Shown here: positions 1 to 8,194 of the stretch, piece after piece
How the letters are laid out: the number at the start of each line of letters is the position of its first letter
Numbering within the stretch: position 1 is the first letter of the stretch
NCBI RefSeq assembly: GCF_001457035.1
Contig: NZ_KQ758617.1
Location: 744,001 to 808,000 of the forward strand
Source of the DNA: Fictibacillus enclensis
GTDB taxonomy: Bacteria > Bacillota > Bacilli > Bacillales > Fictibacillaceae
Length of the DNA: 64,000 nucleotides
Direction: 5' to 3'
Program-made: the position numbers and the translations under genes
The notes under the pieces: model-generated
Databases searched by the model: none
What the model was told of the DNA's origin: nothing
Seen by the model: the letters and a program-made list of their open reading frames with translations, nothing else

Positions 1-464
1 AGGAGCCTGTACAGGTATTCTCCAATATCGGGGATATTTTCATACTGGTGATTAAGAATGTCAGCCGAAGTCGGTTCAGTAATGCACATGTAAACGATTT
101 CACTGATTGAGGGATCTCGAGCGAGTGAGTCAGCAAAATTAATCAGTCCTTTTTTGGCAAGTCTGTCACTGAACAGTGCGACCCGCAGCTGGCCGGATCG
201 GATTTTCCTTGATGACCGTAAATTTTCCAGGTTGACGATGCCTTTGCTCGTGTATCCTTCGTCCGTCATTATATCAACGTTTTGCAGCGCATCAGGATCA
301 ACCTGAAGGACCGCCGTTGTTCCTTTTATTTTCCCGCTTCCATCTTCCGCATCATCATAGCCAACAGCAGTGATCAAGCCGACACGTTCAAGGATTTTTG
401 GTTCCGTGCACCCGGAAAGAATCAATGAAAATATCAGTAATACAATAAGGGGAAACGTCTTCAT
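1..464 (-). CDS. Ger(x)C-type germinant receptor lipoprotein, 5' part only
   Basis: This is the N-terminal 154 codons of a GerAC-family lipoprotein, truncated by the window edge. The ATG at 464 overlaps the stop of the upstream gerAB-like gene (ATGA). The protein starts with a hydrophobic signal ending in a lipobox (LSGC, Cys19), then shows the family pattern 'ILERVGLITAVGYD' and 'KGIVNLENLRSSRKIRSGQLRVALFSDRLAKKGL'-like order. In the family, the C subunit is anchored to the outer face of the inner spore membrane and is needed for germination triggered by small nutrients. It is the last gene seen of a gerA-type A-B-C operon. The germinant cannot be deduced from sequence. Confidence 0.88.
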   Translation of the reverse strand, partial: MKTFPLIVLLIFSLILSGCTEPKILERVGLITAVGYDDAEDGSGKIKGTTAVLQVDPDALQNVDIMTDEGYTSKGIVNLENLRSSRKIRSGQLRVALFSDRLAKKGLINFADSLARDPSISEIVYMCITEPTSADILNHQYENIPDIGEYLYRL

Positions 465-1576
465 ATGGATTTCCTCCTTTTCCTCTCTTTATATGTTTTC
501 TTGATCCATGTAACAGCAAACAACAGGAATGGGTAGCAGAAGACTACCCCAAAAGCAATTTTTGCAAAAAAGCCATTGAGCGTATTTACATCATTTCTGG
601 TTTTCACAAAACAGACTGGAATAATGATCAGCAAGGAAAACCAATAGATGTAGCTCTTCTCATTGCGATGGAATACACGGCTCATGCCCCGGACTGCACA
701 CCACAAGTACATCCCCAAGTTCGGAAGAATGATAAGCATCCAGAAGGTAATCGCCAGATATTCGAACCGTTCAACAAAGGGAAAATGAATGATTTTAAAA
801 AGAGTCAGGGTCGCCCAGATTGTGTTTTCCAATTGAGCCCCGCTAAAATAAACGAGTGAAACAATCATCACCGATAAGTAAACAAAAAGCGTATACGCCA
901 GACCGAGCGCAGAAAACTTCAGTGTCTTTTCTTTTTCTTTGATATACGGGTTGATAAAGTACAATACTTCAAATCCAATGATGGTAAAGGTCATATCATA
1001 AGCACCCCTCATCAAATGAGTTATGTTCGCTTCCATGACAGGGAGCAAGGAACGCCAATCCGCATATTCAATGGGAAAGATTAAAAGCAGGATCATCCAT
1101 GCACTGAACAACACACTGAAAAAACAAAGCCCGACCAATACCCTGATACCGCCTGACACCGTATAGATGGCCATCACCACAAGGGTAAGAGCCACAAACC
1201 AGGCATCAAGCTGCGGAAACAGCCAGGCCTGGATGACTTCAACATAATTGCGAATGATGATGAAAAAGGCAAACAGGCAATAAAGCATATAAAGAGCACT
1301 GAACAGACCCCCAATCCATTTACCGAACACATCAAAATGGATGCCATAAAGATCTGTATTTTCATAAAAGGATAGGGTTTTCACCATAATCAAAAGAACA
1401 ATAACTGACCAGATACCAGAAATTAAAACCGAAATCCAGGCATCATGGCCCGCACTTTTGAAAACGATTCTTTGAAATCCCTGCAGACCCACTCCTACCT
1501 GCACGGAGTGAAGAATAAAAAATAAAAGGAGTGCACTAATCGAATGCTGGGGGCGTTCTGCCAGGTTAATTTTCAT
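461..1576 (-). CDS. GerAB-family spore germination permease
   Basis: Integral membrane B subunit of a GerA-type germinant receptor, 371 aa, with about ten hydrophobic segments and the family's early 'LLLFFILHSVQVGVGLQGFQRIVFKSAGHDAW' region (residues about 15-45 in order, not quoted in full). The family belongs to the APC amino-acid transporter fold and is thought to bind the nutrient germinant in the inner spore membrane. An in-frame GTG lies at 1585, directly after the stop of the gerAA-like gene, but the AGGTGA that contains this GTG sits 5 nt before the ATG at 1576. The ATG is therefore the better start. It overlaps the following gerC gene by an ATGA junction. Confidence 0.9.
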   Translation of the reverse strand: MKINLAERPQHSISALLLFFILHSVQVGVGLQGFQRIVFKSAGHDAWISVLISGIWSVIVLLIMVKTLSFYENTDLYGIHFDVFGKWIGGLFSALYMLYCLFAFFIIIRNYVEVIQAWLFPQLDAWFVALTLVVMAIYTVSGGIRVLVGLCFFSVLFSAWMILLLIFPIEYADWRSLLPVMEANITHLMRGAYDMTFTIIGFEVLYFINPYIKEKEKTLKFSALGLAYTLFVYLSVMIVSLVYFSGAQLENTIWATLTLFKIIHFPFVERFEYLAITFWMLIILPNLGMYLWCAVRGMSRVFHRNEKSYIYWFSLLIIIPVCFVKTRNDVNTLNGFFAKIAFGVVFCYPFLLFAVTWIKKTYKERKRRKSI

Positions 1577-1585
1577 GGCCGTCAC

Positions 1586-3085
1586 CTAACCTTCTCCATC
1601 TGATGGAGGAAATTTGTATGAGTCTTGGGGACGGGTAGCATCGGGACGTTTATATAAAAATTGTGCGGGAAAGCGAATGATACTGTCTTTCCAGTCTTTG
1701 TACCGTGGAGGATAAAAGGGTGCAAGGTATGGAACACCAAGGGTGGACTGGCGAAGCAGATGAATCAAAATAAAACAGAATCCCAGCATGATACCGTAAA
1801 ACCCCCAAAGGCCTGCCAGAATGATGATTGGAAAGCGAAGCAGGCGAATAACGTTTCCCAGCATGTAGCTTGGGCTTGTAAATGAAGCAAGGGCACTGAG
1901 CGCAATGATAATGATGAGGATATTGCTTGTAAATCCGGCTTCAACAGCTGCAGTGCCGATGACGATACCTCCAACGATACCCATGGTCTGCCCTACCTTG
2001 GTAGGCAGTCTTGCTCCAGCTTCCCTCAAAAGTTCAATCACGATTTCCAGCAGCAACGTTTCAAAAACAGGCGGAAAAGGAACTCTGGACCGGGATTCCC
2101 CCAGTGGAACAAGCAGGGGTTGGGGTAGCACCTCATAATGATAAGTCAACGCTGCAACATAAAAAGAAGTTGCAAATATAGAAAAGACCATAGAACCAAT
2201 ACGAAGCAGTCGTAAAAAAGTAGCAATCTGCCATCGGATATTCTGGTCTTCTTTGCTTTGAAAGAATTCAATCAGCGGATTTGGAAGAAGAAGAGCATGG
2301 GAACTCCCATCAATCAAAATCGCTATTTTTCCATTCGTCAGCTGAGAGGCTACCCTGTCCGGCCGCTCGGTCAGAATGCTTTGTGGAAAGATGGACAGCG
2401 AATTATCCTCGATGAGTTCTGCAAGCACTGGAGTATCTATGAGCGCGTCAATGGACAGCTTTTGGATTCGTTCCTTAACGGTAGTTACCAGCTCCTCCGA
2501 TGCAATTTCTTTCAGATAAACAATAGAAGCTCGTGATTTGCTTTGATGACCGATCACAAGCTGATCATGACAAAATGAAGTACTTGAGATAAGTTTGCGA
2601 AGCAGGCCAATATTAGTGGAAAGACATTCATTAAATGCCACCTGCATGCCGATGACCTGAGACTCAAGCTCTGGTGTGCTTAATGACCGTGTAATGGATT
2701 GCGGGGTGGACGCGAGAAGTACTCTTGGCGTACCATCTAAATGAAGCAATGTACTGCCATTAAGAAGAGATTCTACGGCTTTCTCGGGGTCTTTCTCATT
2801 GTTCACATCGCCAACAGAAAGAATTGAATACAATTCTTCTAAAGAATGGATCTTTTTATTTTGAACGGGCTGCAGGATTTGTTCACGAAGGATTTGGCCA
2901 TCTATCAGCGGTTCCAAATAAAGCACAGTCAGATGAGGACAGACTTCTTTAATGACAAGATCGGCGGCCGAATGAAACTGCTGGCGGAAAAAAGAGATCA
3001 CCTCTTCTTTGGAAGCAGGGAAACTCTCAATGGTCTTCTCTTTCTCGGAAGGCCCCTGTTTTTTTATTCCTTTTTTAAAAAACAT
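1586..3085 (-). CDS. GerAA-family spore germination protein
   Basis: A subunit of a GerA-type germinant receptor, 499 aa. An N-terminal soluble domain (about residues 25-280) is followed by a membrane domain with the family hallmarks 'RVPFPPVFETLLLEIVIELLREAGARLP' (split here by position about 335-362) and 'TKVGQTMGIVGGIVIG'. A TTG at 3091 is in frame, but AAGGAGG lies 8 nt before the ATG at 3085 and only 2 nt before the TTG, so 3085 is chosen. The 'TNIGLLRKL' region departs from the usual 'TNxxLIRRR' of the family, so the soluble domain is divergent. First gene of operon A-B-C on the minus strand; the stop abuts the gerAB leader. Confidence 0.92.
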   Translation of the reverse strand: MFFKKGIKKQGPSEKEKTIESFPASKEEVISFFRQQFHSAADLVIKEVCPHLTVLYLEPLIDGQILREQILQPVQNKKIHSLEELYSILSVGDVNNEKDPEKAVESLLNGSTLLHLDGTPRVLLASTPQSITRSLSTPELESQVIGMQVAFNECLSTNIGLLRKLISSTSFCHDQLVIGHQSKSRASIVYLKEIASEELVTTVKERIQKLSIDALIDTPVLAELIEDNSLSIFPQSILTERPDRVASQLTNGKIAILIDGSSHALLLPNPLIEFFQSKEDQNIRWQIATFLRLLRIGSMVFSIFATSFYVAALTYHYEVLPQPLLVPLGESRSRVPFPPVFETLLLEIVIELLREAGARLPTKVGQTMGIVGGIVIGTAAVEAGFTSNILIIIIALSALASFTSPSYMLGNVIRLLRFPIIILAGLWGFYGIMLGFCFILIHLLRQSTLGVPYLAPFYPPRYKDWKDSIIRFPAQFLYKRPDATRPQDSYKFPPSDGEG

Positions 3086-3162
3086 GGACAAAGCCTCCTT
3101 TGGTTTCTCTTAACAGAGTGGGCTAAACAGGAGGTAATTATACGGTCAATTTTTGTGCAAAG

Positions 3163-3201
3163 AAAAAACACGGGCCTTTTCACAAAAGGAAAAGGCTCGT
3201 G
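3163..3201 (-). terminator. Intrinsic terminator of the NlpC/P60 gene
   Basis: On the minus strand CACGAGCCTTTTC pairs with GAAAAGGCCCGTG (one mismatch), followed by six T residues. It lies just after the stop of the peptidase gene and upstream of the first ger operon. Confidence 0.8.
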
Positions 3202-3212
3202 CTTCGATTCGT

Positions 3213-4247
3213 TTAATTTTCTGGAAGATAGCGTCTTGCTCCCGCATATTCTTGAGCATAGATTCCTTCAATTTTATCGATTCTTACAGTGGTACTGGAG
3301 TTTGGTGAATGAATCATCATGCCATTTCCTGCATACATGCCGACATGGTGGACACTGCCCGTTCCGTTGTTATAGGCAAAGAATAGCAGGTCTCCAGGCT
3401 GCAGGTCTTCTTTTGCAACAGGTGTGCCTGAGCGGGACTGAGGTCCTGAGTCCCTTGGGATCGTAATGCCTGCGGCTTTATAAAGCGTATGAGTAAATCC
3501 GGAACAGTCAAATCCGAATCCGGAGGTTCCCGCCCAAAGATACGGCAGTCCGAGGAATTTCTTGCCTTCATTCACCAGGTCCTCGCCTGTAGGGGTGGGA
3601 ATGGATTCATCCGTCAGGTAAACTCGTACGTCCTTGCGGTCAAGGTAACGCGTTTTTCCTTCTGGTGTCACTACCCCAATTGATGTGCTTTTTACTTTAG
3701 AGACCGGAAGTCTCGTATTATAGCTGATTTCAATTTGTTTTGTTTTTAAAGAAGCGTTCTTATACAGCCAGGTGGTAGGGCTTTTAACGAGCGCGAAAGG
3801 CTTTGTTGCTTCTTTCATTTTAGCGAACTTTTTGTTGTACACGAGCTGTGATTTCGGCATCCAGCCGGGATAGCCGGCTTCCAGTCTTGGTGTTGGCTGC
3901 CCGTCGACTGCTACTTTTACCCAATCTCCCTGCTGATCGGTAATGGTGACTTTGTTCCCGTACAAAGCCTGCGTTTCGAGTGGACCCACAAGCCATAGTT
4001 TATCCTCGTACGTCATGCTCGTTGTCCATTTTCTCAGATCAACGGGATTGCTCAGTGAAGGTGCGTCCAGTGGCCTGGTTTGTGCAGGCTTTGTCCAAAG
4101 CGTTGCTGCAGCTACATCCACATAAGCCGTCGTAGGAGATAGGTCCTTTGTCTGCGGGGTATCTGCACCTTTTGCTGTTCCCGTAAACATTGAGAAAATT
4201 AATCCTGCTGCAAAAAGTGTTCCTGTCCATTTTTTTATGTACTTCAT
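3213..4247 (-). CDS. Secreted SH3-domain NlpC/P60 peptidoglycan endopeptidase (YkfC-like)
   Basis: 344 aa. Residues 1-28 form a signal peptide (MKYIKK then a hydrophobic core, cleavage near Ala-Lys-Gly-Ala). Residues about 40-215 resemble the bacterial SH3-type repeats of the YkfC family. Residues 222-344 are an NlpC/P60 catalytic domain with Cys248 (DCSGF), His301 (HHVGMY) and a third polar position at His313 (MIHSPN). The family cleaves gamma-D-glutamyl-diamino-acid bonds in wall peptides; secreted YkfC homologues act on muropeptides after L-Ala removal. AAGGAGG precedes the ATG by 6 nt. No ykf dipeptide-catabolism neighbours are present, so a wall-turnover or spore-associated role is equally possible. 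Confidence 0.88.
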   Translation of the reverse strand: MKYIKKWTGTLFAAGLIFSMFTGTAKGADTPQTKDLSPTTAYVDVAAATLWTKPAQTRPLDAPSLSNPVDLRKWTTSMTYEDKLWLVGPLETQALYGNKVTITDQQGDWVKVAVDGQPTPRLEAGYPGWMPKSQLVYNKKFAKMKEATKPFALVKSPTTWLYKNASLKTKQIEISYNTRLPVSKVKSTSIGVVTPEGKTRYLDRKDVRVYLTDESIPTPTGEDLVNEGKKFLGLPYLWAGTSGFGFDCSGFTHTLYKAAGITIPRDSGPQSRSGTPVAKEDLQPGDLLFFAYNNGTGSVHHVGMYAGNGMMIHSPNSSTTVRIDKIEGIYAQEYAGARRYLPEN

Positions 4248-4383
4248 GTTGAGCCTCCTTTTTCTGTAGATAATAAAAAATTCCGTTAAAGGAGAACCGT
4301 TTCCTTTTTATCAGAAATTTTTCGTTCGAAAGTCATGGATCGGAAGAAGGGGATAGTAAAAAAGTAAGTGCTTTCCTTCAACG

Positions 4384-4420
4384 AAAAATCCTTGCAGGAT
4401 CTTTTCAGACAGCAAGGATT
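4384..4420 (-). terminator. Intrinsic terminator of the 98-aa unknown gene
   Basis: AATCCTTGC at 4387-4395 pairs with GCAAGGATT at 4412-4420; on the minus strand the second arm is followed by a short T run. The upper arm overlaps the stop codon of the gene. Confidence 0.65.
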
Positions 4421-4715
4421 ATTTTTGATATGAAAGTTGGATGTTCAGGGAATGTGCGAGATTTTTAAATGTATAGGGACCAAAAAAAAGTGTTTCATTG
4501 GTTGATTTATTTACACTTAGTATGGTTTCTCCTACAACGGAAGTGGCCGTACGGTAGGCCAATATATCATCGAAATATTCTATTTTTACCGCTAACCCTG
4601 CCTCTGACGCGGAGTGCAGCAGATTAAGGACGGCAGGAAGATCATCGGGGTGGACATAGGTTTTTCCTGCTTTATTAAGCAGGGATATTTTAAGATGAAA
4701 ATTTTCTTTCTTCAT
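4419..4715 (-). CDS. Uncharacterised 98-aa protein
   Basis: No family recognised. The protein is soluble, without signal peptide or membrane segment. It reads as a small alpha/beta protein, with a hydrophobic stretch near residues 24-44 ('LPAVLNLLHSASEAGLAVKI') and a C-terminal 'GPYTFKNLAHSL'. An upstream in-frame ATG at 4730 exists, but AAAGGA lies 6 nt before the ATG at 4715, so 4715 is the preferred start. It is divergent from the HxlR regulator and shares the 4716-4849 intergenic region with it, so it may be under the same operator. Confidence 0.6.
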   Translation of the reverse strand: MKKENFHLKISLLNKAGKTYVHPDDLPAVLNLLHSASEAGLAVKIEYFDDILAYRTATSVVGETILSVNKSTNETLFFGPYTFKNLAHSLNIQLSYQK

Positions 4716-4781
4716 ACATTTTCCTTTCATGGAATCTGTTCTATACTAAGTATACTGGTACATTGGAAATTTAAATAGTAT

Positions 4782-4814
4782 GTACTTTTTTGATAGGTAG
4801 TTACTTTTTGGATA
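4782..4814. promoter_or_regulatory. Candidate HxlR operator: imperfect direct repeats
   Basis: GTACTTTTTTGATA (4782-4795) and GTTACTTTTTGGATA (4800-4814) form an imperfect tandem repeat between the divergent unknown gene and the HxlR gene. A perfect palindrome AGTATACT is at 4749-4756. HxlR/DUF24 regulators commonly bind repeats in their own promoters; that these are the sites is inference. Confidence 0.35.
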
Positions 4815-4849
4815 CCATGGATCACTAAATAATCAGGGGGATTGGATTC

Positions 4850-5215
4850 ATGAAGGAAAGAAAAAAGCAGTATTTTCACCCAATAGAAGTGACATTGGAT
4901 GTGGTCTGTGGGAAGTGGAAGGGAGTCATCCTTTGTTTACTGCAGGAAAAGGATTATCGCTTTGGGGAGTTGAAGGATCAGCTCTTTTCTGTTACTCCAA
5001 AGGTTTTGACGCAACAGCTGCGGGAACTTGAGGAAGACGGCCTCATTACCCGGACCGTATATCCTCAAGTGCCTCCCAAAGTGGTCTATTCACTTACACC
5101 ATACGGAAAGGATCTTGAAGATACACTGCGGATGATGGAGAAATGGGGACAGTCGCACCAGCAAAAAGTAGGGGACAACTTCAACGAGGAAGTAAGCGAA
5201 GCAGAGCTGTCTTAA
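4850..5215 (+). CDS. HxlR (DUF24) family winged-helix regulator
   Basis: 121 aa; the whole protein is a winged helix of the MarR-like HxlR class. Features visible: N-terminal 'HPIEVTLDVVCGKWKGVILCLL', the recognition region 'FGELKDQLFSVTPKVLTQQLRELEEDGLI' spread over residues 42-70, and the wing 'YPQVPPKVVYSLTPYG'. The Cys in VVCGKWKG (residue 18) is at the position of the redox-sensing Cys of YodB/CatR/HypR regulators. GGGGG lies 9 nt upstream of the ATG. It is followed 69 bp later by a VOC-fold protein in the same direction, an arrangement reminiscent of CatR and the catechol dioxygenase CatE in Bacillus, suggesting electrophile or quinone response. Confidence 0.88.
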   Translation: MKERKKQYFHPIEVTLDVVCGKWKGVILCLLQEKDYRFGELKDQLFSVTPKVLTQQLRELEEDGLITRTVYPQVPPKVVYSLTPYGKDLEDTLRMMEKWGQSHQQKVGDNFNEEVSEAELS

Positions 5216-5284
5216 AGAAGCAGATTAACTCCTAAGAGCAAAAAGGTTACAAGACTAGCCTTTATAAAGATGGGAGGTACCTGA

Positions 5285-5947
5285 GTGAAGATAAAAGAAG
5301 TGATCCTCCGCACCTGTTGTATGGAAGATCAAAAAAACTTTTACCATGATGTGCTGGGTTTGCCTCTGCTGAAGAGCCGTTTACCCGGTTCTTTAAGAAT
5401 CGCCGCAGGTGATTCGGTGCTCACTTTTCTTGAAGGGACAGAGGAATCGTATTACCATTTTGCGTTTACCGTTCCTGATAACCAATTTTCGCAGGCGAAG
5501 AAATGGGCAAGTGCCCTTGTCCCTTTAAATACGGTTGATGATAAGGATGAAATATATTTTACCAATTGGGATGCGCATGCCTGTTATTTTTACGACCCTG
5601 CAGGCAACATTGTCGAGCTGATTGCCCGGCATACGCTGAACAATGGCACTGAGCATCCATTTACTAGCCGGGATATCTTGAATATCAGCGAGATCGGCAT
5701 GCCGGTGGATAATGTAAAACAAGCAGCAGATCATTTGAAAAAGGAATTAAACCTGAATATATACCATAATGACAGTGCATCGTTTGCCCCGCTTGGGGAC
5801 GCAGACGGCTTGCTGATCCTGTCCGATAAAAAAAGAAATTGGCTCGGTTCAGGCAAGAAAGCAAACATTTATCCGGCAGAAATCATTTTGGAAGAGGGCC
5901 GGATGAAAACAAGCCTGAATGGGTATCCATATACTTTGATGAGTTAA
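5285..5947 (+). CDS. Two-domain VOC (glyoxalase/bleomycin/dioxygenase) protein
   Basis: 220 aa, GTG start with GGGAGG 7 nt upstream. The N-terminal half (1-118) is a clear vicinal-oxygen-chelate module: 'KEVILRTCCMEDQKNFYHDVLGLPLL' opening, 'YYHFAFTV' and the metal-ligand style 'YFYDPAGNIVELI' closing. The C-terminal half (132-220) begins a second module ('ISEIGMPVDNVKQAADHLKKEL') that appears shortened and less conserved. Possible activities are catechol dioxygenase, glyoxalase or thiol transferase; the exact reaction is not decidable. Probably co-transcribed with the HxlR gene upstream. Confidence 0.8.
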   Translation: MKIKEVILRTCCMEDQKNFYHDVLGLPLLKSRLPGSLRIAAGDSVLTFLEGTEESYYHFAFTVPDNQFSQAKKWASALVPLNTVDDKDEIYFTNWDAHACYFYDPAGNIVELIARHTLNNGTEHPFTSRDILNISEIGMPVDNVKQAADHLKKELNLNIYHNDSASFAPLGDADGLLILSDKKRNWLGSGKKANIYPAEIILEEGRMKTSLNGYPYTLMS

Positions 5948-5951
5948 AAAG

Positions 5952-5985
5952 AGCCGGCACATGTAAAATGATGTGCCGGCTTTTC
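5952..5985. terminator. Bidirectional terminator between VOC gene and second gerC
   Basis: AGCCGGCACAT (5952-5962) pairs with ATGTGCCGGCT (5971-5981); TTTTCTTT follows on the plus strand and a T run (complement of AAAAA) follows on the minus strand, so it can serve both convergent genes. Confidence 0.85.
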
Positions 5986-5986
5986 T

Positions 5987-7069
5987 TTATTCCACAATAC
6001 CGCCCTGTGTCACTTCTATATTGGCTTTCACATGAACAGGGATGTTCGGGTACTTCTGATTCCATTCTTTAAAATTAAAACGCCTTGCGCTGCTTCTGGC
6101 TCTATCGCCCAGGCCAAGGGGATCGATTCCCTTTTTTTGAAAACGGTCCACCATCTTTTCCGCGTCATGTTCTGTTTGTTTTTTGATGGTTTTTTCAATC
6201 ATTTCAATCGTTTTCCCTTGATACAGCGGGGTTCCAGCCGCATCATTAACCTTACCTCTCACATGGATGGTGATATTAATTTTTGGGTTGGTATTAGCAT
6301 TGTAAATATCATAATTGACGTGTGATGACAAATTTTCAAGCGTCAGGTAATTGTCTTTTCCGAGCTTAAATTCATGAGATCCCTGCCGGAAGCTTTGGTA
6401 CATCAGTTTAAAAATAAAAGAATCTTCAAAGCTGATATGGTCAACGTATTTGGAATGGTCAAAGAGGGCTACACCGACAATGCGGATATGGCCATGCTTT
6501 GTATCAAGGAGCGGCATAAATGAATCGCTTCCTTTTCCATAATAGCTGTAATTGAAATGATGGAAATTGGCTCTTGGAAAGGTAAGCTTCATGTTTTGCT
6601 CAATCATCTGTTTCAGGTAGGCAGGAACTATCTCACCTACTGGATAATCTTTTGATAACATGTCCTTTGTCGACCCTTTGGCCACTGCGAGGTAGATGTT
6701 TCTTCCGACAGATGGGTCCCGTTGCAGGGAATCGATGATCTTGGTGATTCCGCGGCTCGCAAGTTCTTCGTTAAATATGATCACAGAAACCCTACCGGAC
6801 GCAAAAGGCTTGGGCGACTCCGCCTGCAGGACCTGCCGGATATTTTTGCTTGTATGGGATCGGGCCGAATAAGTGGTGCTCGATAAGACCGCCTGATCGC
6901 TCCCGCCTTCGGTTGTCGGTACGGAAACAGTGGCTTGAATTTTATTTCCGTCGACATAATCGTAGCCAACCACACCGATAAGCTGAATATCTTCTAGTAC
7001 TTGCTTTTGCGGAGTGCACCCAGCAAGGAAAAGTAAAATGGCGGCCGTCATCAGATTTGATTTAGGCAT
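5987..7069 (-). CDS. Ger(x)C-family germinant receptor lipoprotein
   Basis: 360 aa GerAC-type subunit. Signal peptide with lipobox LAGC (Cys18), then 'VLEDIQLIGVVGYDYVDGNKIQATVSVP', a match to the family N-terminal domain, 'GRVSVIIFNEELASRGI' and the C-terminal 'PLGLGDRARSSARRF' type segment. Full length for the family. AGGAGG is 7 nt upstream of the ATG. It overlaps the upstream gerAB by 8 bp, so translation is probably coupled. Third gene of the second gerA-type operon. Confidence 0.92.
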   Translation of the reverse strand: MPKSNLMTAAILLFLAGCTPQKQVLEDIQLIGVVGYDYVDGNKIQATVSVPTTEGGSDQAVLSSTTYSARSHTSKNIRQVLQAESPKPFASGRVSVIIFNEELASRGITKIIDSLQRDPSVGRNIYLAVAKGSTKDMLSKDYPVGEIVPAYLKQMIEQNMKLTFPRANFHHFNYSYYGKGSDSFMPLLDTKHGHIRIVGVALFDHSKYVDHISFEDSFIFKLMYQSFRQGSHEFKLGKDNYLTLENLSSHVNYDIYNANTNPKINITIHVRGKVNDAAGTPLYQGKTIEMIEKTIKKQTEHDAEKMVDRFQKKGIDPLGLGDRARSSARRFNFKEWNQKYPNIPVHVKANIEVTQGGIVE

Positions 7070-8159
7070 TTTGTTTCCTCCTGACTTTCAGAACGAGCCA
7101 ATGCAGTACAAATAAAAGAGGAATATAAAAAAAGATAATATAATAGCCTGCTTTAGAAACCAGGCTGTTTAGAAGGTCAATTTCCTGCCGGTCTTTGAAA
7201 AAGAGGGTCCCCGCAAATATCAGAATCAGCACGGGAATGAGCGTATGTTTTTGTTTGATCGAATAGACGCGTTTAAATCCTCTCGTGACACACCAGACGG
7301 CGATACAGATATTGGGAAGCACGACAAACAGCCATATGGAGATCCCAATGTATTCAAATCGTTCAACAAAAGGCAACTCAACAATTTTCCAGAGCGTAAG
7401 TGTCGCCCAGATGGTATGCTTCAACTGGCCCTGGCTGTAATAGGCAAACGATTCAACCGCTGTGATGAGATACAGTAAAATGCTGAAAAACACACCCCAT
7501 TGCGACCATTTCTCCGACTTTTCGGGATGTTTGATAAATGGATAGTACAGCAAAAGCATTTCGAAGCCAAGGTAGTTCAAGGTCATCGTTTTTGTTGCAA
7601 CAAAATAATCGGTTACGGAATGGTCGAATAAAGGCAGGATGTTATAAATATGAGAATCTTTGACGGCAAAGTATTTTAAAAAGATAAGCGGTGTCCCAAG
7701 AATAAAGCTAAAAAACCCAATTGCAGTAACAATACGGAAGCCGCCGCTGACAAAATAATAGACAACGCCCAATAGAATCAGGGAAATTCCCCATGTATTG
7801 ATGTGCGGAAACATCCATACCTGGATGACTTCAATGTATGTTCTTAGAACGGTAAGGGCCAAGAAGCCCGAATACACAGTGAATAAGGTGCTTAATACAC
7901 CGCCGATGGCTTTGCCGGCAATGTCCTCATGTACGGCCACAAGGTCACCATCACTGTTTTTCAACATGCGGTAGCTCATCCATACAAGCAGGTGAATAAG
8001 AATTCCACCGGTGATGACTGCCATCCATGCATCATGTCCGGCCGATTTGGCAATATATCGTTGAAATCCCAGTACGCCTACCCCAACCTGCATCGTATGA
8101 ATCAGGTAAAATGCAAAATAAGGGGAAACTAATCTATTTTCTTTTGGCTGCAGATTCAT
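7062..8159 (-). CDS. GerAB-family spore germination permease
   Basis: 365 aa, about ten membrane segments, family opening 'YFAFYLIHTMQVGVGVLGFQRYIAKSAGHDAW' (residues about 14-45) and 'SAKAGYYIIFFYIPLLF' end. GAGGGTGG precedes the ATG by 4 nt. Membrane subunit of the second GerA-type receptor. It resembles the first GerAB of the window along its length (for example 'NTIWATLTLFKI' against 'HTIWATLTLWKI' and 'PFVERFEY' in both), showing that the two operons are paralogous. Confidence 0.92.
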   Translation of the reverse strand: MNLQPKENRLVSPYFAFYLIHTMQVGVGVLGFQRYIAKSAGHDAWMAVITGGILIHLLVWMSYRMLKNSDGDLVAVHEDIAGKAIGGVLSTLFTVYSGFLALTVLRTYIEVIQVWMFPHINTWGISLILLGVVYYFVSGGFRIVTAIGFFSFILGTPLIFLKYFAVKDSHIYNILPLFDHSVTDYFVATKTMTLNYLGFEMLLLYYPFIKHPEKSEKWSQWGVFFSILLYLITAVESFAYYSQGQLKHTIWATLTLWKIVELPFVERFEYIGISIWLFVVLPNICIAVWCVTRGFKRVYSIKQKHTLIPVLILIFAGTLFFKDRQEIDLLNSLVSKAGYYIIFFYIPLLFVLHWLVLKVRRKQNA

Positions 8160-8194
8160 GGTCCCACCCTCTTTTGTATGTTTCGTGAAGCGGA

